Assembly (NCBI GenBank): GCA_963815495.1 | Contig: CAWFGW010000030.1 | Location: forward strand, 22,588-86,587 | Direction of reading: 5' to 3' | DNA length: 64,000 nt | DNA from: CAWFGW01 sp963815495 | GTDB taxonomy: Bacteria > Bacteroidota > Bacteroidia > Cytophagales > JAAEPT01 | Shown here: positions 25,452 to 33,400 of the stretch, piece after piece | How positions within the stretch are numbered: position 1 is the stretch's first letter | Layout: each line of letters starts with the position of its first letter | Program-made: the position numbers and the translations under genes | The notes under the pieces: model-generated | Database searches by the model: none | Told to the model about the DNA's origin: nothing | The model's input: only the letters and a program-made list of their open reading frames with translations

Positions 25452-25537
25452 GTCATTCTGACTGCAGTGAAGAATCTCTTAATTGAGAGTAAATCGTTTT
25501 CACAATGTTGAGATTCTTCACTGCGCTCAGAATGATA
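25452..25537. repeat. Large imperfect inverted repeat (REP-like intergenic element)
   Basis: Two 27-base arms (25452-25478 and 25510-25536) are inverted copies with about three mismatches, around a ~31-base loop. The arm begins GTCATTCTGACTGCAGTGAA. It fills the glyA-tatC gap. The arm is of the GTCATTCTGA...GAAGAATCTC type that I recall as a dispersed palindromic repeat in many Bacteroidota. A related fragment is at 48690-48735. It could form a stable hairpin in RNA, but it lacks a T-run on the plus side. Confidence 0.75.
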
Positions 25538-25553
25538 GCTATGACAAATCCCT

Positions 25554-26435
25554 ATGCTTGATCAAGTTGATGATAAAGGTTTAAATAAAATCTTGGCAAA
25601 GCGTCAAGCAGGAAAAAGCGTGGAACCGGCTCAAGTGGAAATGACTTTTTTAGAGCACTTGGAAGAACTACGTTGGCACTTAATGCGATCAGTGATTGCC
25701 GTGTTGGTGTTAGCCATTGTTGCTTTTGTAAGCAAAAAAATCGTTTTCGGAATTATTATACTCGGTCCCTCTCGGGTTGATTTTATTACTTTTCAGTGGT
25801 TATGTCAACTAGCAGAATTAGTAAAAATTGATGCCTTGTGTTTAAATGAAATGCCGTTTACTATACAAAGTAGGCAAATGACAGGTCAGTTTGTAATGCA
25901 TCTAACGTCTTCATTTGTCTTAGGTTTAGTGGTTGCTTTTCCGTATTTATTTTGGGAAATGTGGCGATTTATTAAACCCGCAATGTACAGTGCTGAGCAA
26001 AAAGTAGCTCGTGGAACTACTTTTTTTGTCTCCAGCTTATTTTTCTTAGGAATCTCGTTTGGTTATTTTATTATTGCTCCGCTCTCTATTAACTTTTTAG
26101 GAAGTTATCAAGTAGATGACTCCATCATAAATGAGTTTGATTTGACCTCTTATGTGAACACCTTAATTATGTTGGTGTTGGCTTGTGGTATTATGTTTCA
26201 ATTACCAGTGTTTGCTTATTTCTTTTCTAAAATAGGGCTGTTAACACCAGAATTTATGCGGAATTATAGAAAACACGCATTTGTTTCTATATTAGTGATA
26301 TCAGCAATCATAACACCACCAGATGTGTTAAGTCAGATTTTGGTATCTGTTCCAGTATATGGGTTATATGAGTTGAGTATTAAAATTTCTGCTCGAGTAG
26401 CAAAGAAATATCAAGAACAAATAAATAAAGCATAA
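25554..26435 (+). CDS. tatC: Sec-independent (Tat) translocase subunit TatC
   Basis: A 293-residue inner-membrane protein with six predicted helices. The N-terminus shows the TatC signature MTFLEHLEELRWHLMRS, which helps bind the twin-arginine signal. Later segments include FVLGLVVAFPYLFWEMWRFIKPAMYSAEQKVAR and IITPPDVLSQILVSVPVYGLYE, all typical. There is an insertion of about 30 residues after helix 1 containing a Cys pair region, which is seen in Bacteroidota TatC. TatA is not in the window. It overlaps rpiB by 1 bp. Confidence 0.96.
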   Translation: MLDQVDDKGLNKILAKRQAGKSVEPAQVEMTFLEHLEELRWHLMRSVIAVLVLAIVAFVSKKIVFGIIILGPSRVDFITFQWLCQLAELVKIDALCLNEMPFTIQSRQMTGQFVMHLTSSFVLGLVVAFPYLFWEMWRFIKPAMYSAEQKVARGTTFFVSSLFFLGISFGYFIIAPLSINFLGSYQVDDSIINEFDLTSYVNTLIMLVLACGIMFQLPVFAYFFSKIGLLTPEFMRNYRKHAFVSILVISAIITPPDVLSQILVSVPVYGLYELSIKISARVAKKYQEQINKA

Positions 26436-26866
26436 TGAAAATTCCAATAGGTGGCGATCACGCTGGGTATCAATATAAAGAGGCAATCAAACAATTTTTA
26501 GTAGAAGCAGGACACGAGGTCATTGACTTTGGTCCCGATTCAGAAGCTTCATGCGATTATCCAGACTTTGCACACCCTTTAGCAAAAGCAATCCACGAAG
26601 GTAAATATCCTTTAGGAATCTTAATTTGTGGCAGTGCTAATGGTGTAAATATGGTCGCTAACAAATATGCAAATGTTCGTTCTGCAATGGCCTGGGAAAA
26701 GGAGTTGGCGGTTTTAGCCCGATCGCATAATGACGCAAATATTGTAGCACTACCAGCACGCTTTATATCATTAGAAAAAGCAAAGGAAATAGTTGAAGCA
26801 TTTTTTTCAACAGAATTTGAGGGAGGAAGACACGAAAAACGAAGAGATAAAATTGCTATTTGTTAA
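26435..26866 (+). CDS. rpiB: Ribose 5-phosphate isomerase B
   Basis: A 143-residue sugar-phosphate isomerase of the RpiB/LacAB family. It interconverts ribose 5-phosphate and ribulose 5-phosphate. GGDHAGYQYK has the phosphate-binding DHAG (8-11), CDYPDFAHPLA follows, and GILICGSANGVNM has the catalytic-base Cys65. The C-terminus EFEGGRHEKRRDKI is conserved. A decayed second copy of the C-terminal 24 codons exists at 28304-28378. The gene is coupled to tatC by a 1-bp overlap. Confidence 0.96.
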   Translation: MKIPIGGDHAGYQYKEAIKQFLVEAGHEVIDFGPDSEASCDYPDFAHPLAKAIHEGKYPLGILICGSANGVNMVANKYANVRSAMAWEKELAVLARSHNDANIVALPARFISLEKAKEIVEAFFSTEFEGGRHEKRRDKIAIC

Positions 26867-26955
26867 TTACTTATTCATTCAAGAAGAAATGTAGTTTACA
26901 GATGAATCTTGACTGTTTATTTTCTTATAATTATGCATAACGCCTTAATTTAAAA

Positions 26956-28191
26956 ATGAAGCATTTAATTCTTTCAATATTAACTATTGTTTTTGTATTA
27001 CCTTCTATTTGCCAAATTGTTGAAATTCCTGACTCAAAATTTAAAGAGGCTCTGGTCAATTATATACCAAAAATAGATACTAACAATGATGGAGAGATTC
27101 AACTAAGCGAAGCTCGAGTTATAACGGATTTAAACGTTAGTTATCAAAGAATCAATTCAATGGATGGTATTGAAGCTTTCACTTCTTTAACTTACCTTAA
27201 ATGTGATTATAATAACCTATTGTATATTGATATTACTTCTCTATCTAAACTAAAGTCTTTTTCTTGCTCGGGGAATGATTTATACAATTTAAATGTCACA
27301 AAAAACACCTTGTTATTTGGACTTAACTGCTCCGATAACAATATATCTTCTCTTGATTTAACCAAAAACTTAATGTTGGACAACATCGGTTGTCAATATA
27401 ACTCAATATCGTCATTAGATTTTCAATTTAATTCTAAGCTTCGATTTATTGATTGTTCAAATAACTCTTTAAGTTCGTTAGATGTTATGGACCTTGAAAA
27501 TTTAACCACTCTAAAATGTCAATATAATAGTAACCTTGATGTTGTTTGTATTAGTCCTAGACATGTTTCAGATAGTAAAGATTGGAGCAAAAGTGATTAC
27601 ACAGAATGGAGTCTTAAATGCAGACAACCAAAACCAGATACCTTATATTATAACCCATTTAATTCCGCTCCAAAAACAGATAATGTTCTTATTGATATTT
27701 ATGGTTTTGAGTATTTTGAAGATTCGGTAAAAACTTTTGATGGTTCTGGTTTACTTAAGGTTGGAGCGTACTCAAATTCTATGTTCATAGATTTGTCTAG
27801 ACTTTCTGTATCAGATTATGACTCCGTAATTATAGAATACAATTTATATACAAGAGGGAGAATGGAAAAAAACAATCTACCACTACCAAGCACTAGTTTT
27901 GGTACATTCGATAAATCTAGTACCGTTGCAGTAAAAGGTAACTTTTCTTTAAGTGGAAGCTATTACAGGAATATCGATTCCTATGAATTATATATTGATA
28001 ATTTGAGAGTGCTGGGTTATCCTTCTAAGCTTATAACTGACTTGGCCATCCCTATTGCAAACAAGCAGGAAATAATTGCAGCTTATGATATTTATGGACA
28101 TCAATTAGATATAGATAATTTACCAATTTTAACGCTAATAATTCTAGTTGATTCAAAAAACAAAAAAAGTAAAATATTTTATACTGAATAA
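26956..28191 (+). CDS. Secreted leucine-rich-repeat-like protein with EF-hand-type loop
   Basis: A 411-residue exported protein. A signal peptide (1-19) is followed by EIPDSKFKEALV and the loop DTNNDGEIQLSE (41-52), with Asp41, Asn43, Asp45 and Glu52 in EF-hand/dockerin calcium-site spacing. Residues ~55-190 are short leucine-rich repeats of the type LxSLxCSxNxLxSLDL (for example CSDNNISSLDL), each about 21 residues. A beta-rich region follows. The end (IIAAYDIYGHQLDIDNL... IFYTE) resembles a weak type A T9SS sorting domain. It is not part of the rpiB operon in function. It is flanked downstream by a decayed rpiB 3' end, so it was probably inserted here. Surface binding is the likely role; the ligand is unknown. 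Confidence 0.75.
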   Translation: MKHLILSILTIVFVLPSICQIVEIPDSKFKEALVNYIPKIDTNNDGEIQLSEARVITDLNVSYQRINSMDGIEAFTSLTYLKCDYNNLLYIDITSLSKLKSFSCSGNDLYNLNVTKNTLLFGLNCSDNNISSLDLTKNLMLDNIGCQYNSISSLDFQFNSKLRFIDCSNNSLSSLDVMDLENLTTLKCQYNSNLDVVCISPRHVSDSKDWSKSDYTEWSLKCRQPKPDTLYYNPFNSAPKTDNVLIDIYGFEYFEDSVKTFDGSGLLKVGAYSNSMFIDLSRLSVSDYDSVIIEYNLYTRGRMEKNNLPLPSTSFGTFDKSSTVAVKGNFSLSGSYYRNIDSYELYIDNLRVLGYPSKLITDLAIPIANKQEIIAAYDIYGHQLDIDNLPILTLIILVDSKNKKSKIFYTE

Positions 28192-28303
28192 GCTAAGTAG
28201 TTAATGATGGTTTTTTCATGAATTCTTTTTCGGCTATGGTTGATCATGGTTTGAAAGGAGGTGTTTAGCTAATAAGTTATAGTGCAAAAATAATTGTGCT
28301 ACA

Positions 28304-28378
28304 AGTTTTTTTTCAATCGAATTTGAAGATGGAAGACATGAAAAACGGAGAGACAAAATAACTGTTGTTAATTATTAA
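28304..28378 (+). pseudogene. Remnant of a second rpiB 3' end
   Basis: These 75 bases read in frame as SFFSIEFEDGRHEKRRDKIT plus four codons and a TAA, matching the C-terminus of rpiB (FFSTEFEGGRHEKRRDKI). By eye about four fifths of the bases match 26799-26866. There is no start codon or upstream homology. The last bases overlap the stop of the convergent porP-like gene. It is the far-side copy of a duplication bracketing the LRR-like gene. Confidence 0.8.
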
Positions 28379-29475
28379 TCAGGACAAACAGGTCGGTAGT
28401 TTTTAGCTTTACGACTTGGTTGTCTATTCTTTTTATATAAATCTAAATAGTAAACTAAACTTACTTCGAAAGCACCAACGGTACGCGTGGCAGGCGTTAA
28501 ACCCGATAAATTTGAATCGTAAGAAGCTCCCAAAAGAAAATTTCGATATTGGGTTCTAATCAAAATAATGAAAGCATCACTTTTTGTAAGTGCTTTTCTG
28601 TTTCCAACCATTCGATAAGTTCCACCAAATTGTATGTTTTTAAAATCCTTAAATTCAGCATCTAAGAAGTTAAATTTCATCATTCCACCCACACTCAACT
28701 CATATGCATTGGCTTGTGTATGATAAAATCCGAGAGGAATAATTTCTCTATGGTGAGTGATAGGAATTTGTCCTTGATAATGAATCACCAATTTTCGAGG
28801 AAGTATGGATTCGTTGTTCTCATACAAATTTTGTTTAGGTGTGTTTAAGTGAAATAAGCCAATGCCAAAGGTATGTTTTGCTCGTTGGGAGGGAAAAGAG
28901 CTAAAGGCAATTCCAGTCGAGATGTCTGTATAGGTCGTATTATTAGCAGGAAAGACTTCACCTGTTGGCAAATTAGGGTCGTAGGCTAGACCATTCCATT
29001 GGTTGTCAAAAACTCCCTTTGAAAAATCAACAGAGTTTCTCCCAAATGCCGTCATCAAGCCAATACTCAAATAAGAGGTTGATTCACGATTGAGTTTCTG
29101 GCCATAGGAAAAGGATAATCCACTGTATTGCGATTCATAGTTGAGATCTCCCGCTACATCATGATAGAAAATGGCGCCTATACCAAAATAACTACCGATT
29201 AAGTCTTTTTGTCTTTTTATTAAGCCATCAGCAGAAAATATGGTGGTATTAAAAGGTGTTGCTTTATTAACATATGGACCCCGAATTGTTCGCCATTGTT
29301 GTCGGTAAATGCTGCTCAGTCGTAAATCTTTATTTTTGAAGTCGAAATCAAACACCCCTGTCATCGCAGGGTTTAAATGTAAAGGTGAGGCATAGTGTTG
29401 ACTAAAATGCAGGTCTTGACCTATTCCGGAAAAAGGAACAACAAGTGTGATCAAAACTAGATGAATTAGTCGCAT
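28375..29475 (-). CDS. PorP/SprF family T9SS outer membrane protein
   Basis: A 366-residue outer-membrane barrel with a signal peptide (about 1-19). The family opening QDLHFSQHYASPLHLNPAMTG is the PorP/SprF signature, and alternating strands follow, including IFYHDVAGDLNYESQYSGLSF. SprF-type proteins support secretion of specific large type B T9SS cargos. One such cargo gene lies at 30438-35348 on the same strand, with only a lipoprotein gene between on the other strand. Members of the group are usually encoded next to their cargo, so I infer this pair works together. Confidence 0.92.
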   Translation of the reverse strand: MRLIHLVLITLVVPFSGIGQDLHFSQHYASPLHLNPAMTGVFDFDFKNKDLRLSSIYRQQWRTIRGPYVNKATPFNTTIFSADGLIKRQKDLIGSYFGIGAIFYHDVAGDLNYESQYSGLSFSYGQKLNRESTSYLSIGLMTAFGRNSVDFSKGVFDNQWNGLAYDPNLPTGEVFPANNTTYTDISTGIAFSSFPSQRAKHTFGIGLFHLNTPKQNLYENNESILPRKLVIHYQGQIPITHHREIIPLGFYHTQANAYELSVGGMMKFNFLDAEFKDFKNIQFGGTYRMVGNRKALTKSDAFIILIRTQYRNFLLGASYDSNLSGLTPATRTVGAFEVSLVYYLDLYKKNRQPSRKAKNYRPVCPD

Positions 29476-29570
29476 AGTTTATTAATACCATTTTAAAGAT
29501 AAAGGTTACTAGCTAGAATTAATAGTAAGTGATAATTGTCTTATGCAAAGCAGGTTCTTTAAAAAAATGA

Positions 29571-29578
29571 TACCTTTG
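29571..29578 (+). promoter_or_regulatory. Candidate -7 box for the lipoprotein at 29604
   Basis: TACCTTTG, followed by CG, is an exact TAnnTTTG match 26 bases before the ATG. The -33 region is weak (TTCTTT). Position and sequence suit a Bacteroidota housekeeping promoter. Confidence 0.5.
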
Positions 29579-29603
29579 CGGGTCTAAAAAATTATTTAAA
29601 GAA

Positions 29604-30437
29604 ATGAACAAGCTATTATCTCTACTCTTTATTTCAATTCTATTACTTTCTACCTCATGTTCTGATAAAGAAGATGGCGATGTTGAAGGCATTATTCTTA
29701 TAGTTAATCCAGAAAGTCCAACTTATTATAAAAACCAAGGAGATCCTGTCGCGTTTTCTTTTAATGTTAAATCCGAAGAAAAAATTCAATCAGTAAATGT
29801 TTATAAACAATCTAGTAATCAACTTAATTCGGAGAGGGATACAGTTTTTAGCACAAGCCCAAATACTACTTCATATAATGGTTTTTATGAGTTTAGATAC
29901 CAAATACCTCAGGACGAGAGCGACTATGAGAGATATACATTTGAGGTAAGAGATGTACTTAACCAAAAGAAAGATCAATATCGGATTGTATATCCAATTG
30001 GTTTATTGAAATCATTTGAAGTAAAACTAAAGTCATCTATTTCCTCTTCTGAAAATGGTGGATTTGATTTAAAAAATAGAAAAGTAATTTTAACTGATAC
30101 CTCGATTGCTACTTTAGCATTTTATGACGCTACGGATACGCTAAATAATAGCTCAAAAGCTTTATCAAATAAATGGATTGGTGTCAATGGGACTGAGTTT
30201 GTGAGAAATAATGAATTTAATTTTGCTCAGGCATCAGCTAAAACAGTTAAAAACGCTTTTGAAAGTAGTAATGCAGTAAGTCAAATAGGAGAAATTAAAA
30301 ATAATGACATCATTCTAATAAAGTACAAAATATCACAAACTACTGTAACCTATGCAGTGGTAAGTATTAACAGTATTACTGATGAGGTCGGTGCAGAAAA
30401 TGATGTTTATAATTTTGTGTTAAAATATGCACAATAA
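29604..30437 (+). CDS. Hypothetical lipoprotein in the porP/adhesin locus
   Basis: A 277-residue lipoprotein that I do not recognise. The signal ends in the lipobox LSTSC (Cys19), followed by an Asp/Glu-rich tether DKEDGDVEG. Residues ~30-130 look like an Ig-like beta-sandwich (NPESPTYYKNQGDPVAFSFNVKSEEKI). The rest is beta-rich with Ser/Asn-rich loops. It is transcribed divergently from porP and ends exactly where the convergent type B cargo gene ends (0 bp between stops). Placement in a T9SS locus suggests a surface protein. No enzymatic motif is visible. Confidence 0.75.
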   Translation: MNKLLSLLFISILLLSTSCSDKEDGDVEGIILIVNPESPTYYKNQGDPVAFSFNVKSEEKIQSVNVYKQSSNQLNSERDTVFSTSPNTTSYNGFYEFRYQIPQDESDYERYTFEVRDVLNQKKDQYRIVYPIGLLKSFEVKLKSSISSSENGGFDLKNRKVILTDTSIATLAFYDATDTLNNSSKALSNKWIGVNGTEFVRNNEFNFAQASAKTVKNAFESSNAVSQIGEIKNNDIILIKYKISQTTVTYAVVSINSITDEVGAENDVYNFVLKYAQ

Positions 30438-33400
30438 CTATTCAAGGAGTGTAACATTTCCTTCTTGAAAGAACTCTTCCCCATCCCAAAATGTCGCTCT
30501 ACAGGTATAGGTAAATACTTGGGGCGACATTTTTGTTCCTTTATAAATACCATCCCAACCTTGTTTTTTGTTGTTAGTGTAAAAGACTTCTTCTCCCCAA
30601 CGGTTAAATAATCGAAATTCAAGTTGTGTGATGTTAATGGCTCGCACATATAGAATGTCGTTTGATAAATCATCATTTGGAGAAAAAGCATTAGGTATAA
30701 AAATGTTTTTCAGACATGAGTCAGGGTGATATATAGAAATGGGGTAATTAGTTGATACCGTGTCGTTGGTTATAACCGTCAAATTAACGTCAAAAGGACC
30801 TTCACTGTCGTATTTATGTTGAGGATTTTTTAAGTTGGAAGTAATACCATCACCAAAATCCCATAACCAACTTTTTGGTCGTTCACAGCAAATACAGTCG
30901 TTATCTTTGAGACTTCCTTTGAAATATACGGTATCTGTATAACAACGAGGAACTTCCGCTTCTATGACGACTTGAGCCAAGTGGTCGGGGTAAATGGTAA
31001 CCGTGACACTGTCTCTATCAACGCAGGTGTCTTCCGTAATAGTCACATAATAGGTTGTAGTTTGTAAAGGGGAAGCGACAGGGTTAAGGCAATTTGTGCA
31101 ACTTAAACTTGAAGAAAACTCCCATTCGGGATTTGAACCCTGTAAAACATGTAGGTTTGTAGAGCTAAACCGACATAAACTAGTATCTCCCTCAACTGCT
31201 AAAGAGTCTCTCACCTGAACAATAATTGAGTTTGCAATAGCTGATTTATTACAAGTTGAGTCATTAAAAGCACGTAAGATAATTTGATAAATACCAGCTG
31301 AAGAGTAGATATGTGATATGCTTTCAAAATTTGAAGTATCTAATACACTACCATCTCCAAAATCTAATTGGAATCTTTTACCATTTACAGTAGAATTTAT
31401 TAAATCAACACGTTGAAAATTACAGGAAGTAGAAGAAGAGAAGTTGGCAATAAGTTCTGGTAGTACAGTTATATCAAAGGTATCCACTTTTTCACATTGG
31501 GAGGTATCTTTAACAGTAATGAGATATTGTGAAGAAGAATTTCCAGAAAATACGGGGTTAGGTATAGTTGCATCGTCTAAATCTGTAGGCGGAGACCATT
31601 CAAAACTAGCTTCAGCACCAGTAGTGGTTAAATTTAAAGGTATTGTTGATCCCTCACAAATCGTGTCATAATAATGCTGAGGAATAAGTAGTTCAGGTAT
31701 ATAAATAGTTTTATATGCAGTATCTTTTCCCACACAAGTAGTTAAATCCGTTGCGATTAACATTACTTCATAAAAACCTGGAAATTCATAAGTATGGACT
31801 TGGTCTTGAAGAACAGGATTAAAAGCACTATTACCATCCCCAAAATCCCAAGTAAAATCAATTCCACCAGAGCTTGTATTTTTAAAAATGATTTCTTTAG
31901 AAAGACAGCTATCAGGAACTTCAAAGTCAGCGATTAGTGTAGCTAAGTCAAATTTAAATACACCATTGTTACAGTTTTGACTTAAATTCCTTTTTGGATA
32001 AGTGGCATCACTTCCATCATCTGGTTCAGTAGGGAAATCTCTAAGTCCACGACAACCGCTGCAAACCGATTGGTAAACAATTCCTCTAAAATCAAAACGA
32101 CTAGTACCTCCGTCTACATGTTCTTCAGAAGTTGGTCCACCGAAATAGGTGGAATATATAAGCGAATCAGCATCTTTCGATAATGCTGCAAGATAAAAAT
32201 CACTTCCATCAGTTGTTCTTTGATAGGCATTTGGCGTAATGGGCATATTTTGCGTATTCCCCCCGTTGTAAATCCCAACTGGGAAAAAAAAGTTGCCAAT
32301 AGTTGTTCTAAAAACACCCCCTTCTTGTTGTCTATTTACAGCTCCTCCCCACCCCGAAATAAATATGTTTTCACATTCGTTTACTAAAAAAGCAGTTGGT
32401 GAAAGGTTAGGAATAACCGGATTTAATGAATCCGTATCTCCAATTACGGTGGAGTAAATCGATGTGCTTAAGTCAGGCGATAACTTTTGAACAAACAACC
32501 CCGAATTCGGATTTGAATAGTTAGATTTAAATATGGGATAATTTCCTTTTGTTTGCCCTAAACCATACACATTATTATTAGTGTCTAGTTGCACAAAATA
32601 GGTTTGATCAAATTCTGACGTACCTAGGAATGTTGAGTTAATAAGTGTAGAACCATCCGCAGAAAAATGGCTGATAAAACCATCTACATTTCCTTGAGAA
32701 GAGCCAATGTGTACACCTGGAGTGGTCGGAAAATCTGGACTATTGGTTCCCCCACCTACATATACCTGTTGTGCTTTATTGGTTTGAACGGAAAAAGCAC
32801 CATCGGATTCTGTTCCACCAAGATACGTGCTAAATAATAAGTTGGTGAGAGTAGGGTTCATCTTAAAAACTACCCCGTCACTTTGTCCACCCCCAAAGGT
32901 AGCTTGAGCTGGATTTATCATTGGAAAATCAATAGAAGAAGAAGTAGAGGCTACATAAATATTGCCTAAACTATCTAAGTTGATGTCTCCTCGCAATTGA
33001 TCACCATAATTATTAGTTAGTTTTGAGTGCGTTTGAATTAGGCCATCGTTTCCACTTCCACCAACAAAAGTTGCATTCATAATCGCACTTCCATCTGGAC
33101 TTAACCGAATAACAACGATATCTGTTCCGTTATTAAATTGATAACCTCCAACAGTAGTGATAATTTTACTGTCATTTGGATTAGTGGTTACTTGAAAGTT
33201 AATTGGCTCACTTCCACAAATAGTGTCTTTATTTGCTTCAATTTCTAATACTTGATTTCGTGTGTTTACTTCGCTCAGGCGAAAAGGAGGGGTAATAACT
33301 GTTATAGGGTTTGTACATCCAAGGGAAGAACGAAAAGCAGCTTGGATATTGTAATTTGAGAGAGACAATCTGTTATTTGTTATGGAGGGATTGGTAGTAG

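Noticed and set aside
26867..28303. An integrative element in rpiB
   Set aside because: The duplicated rpiB end resembles an attachment site, but no integrase, excisionase or other mobile gene is present, only one secreted-protein gene.
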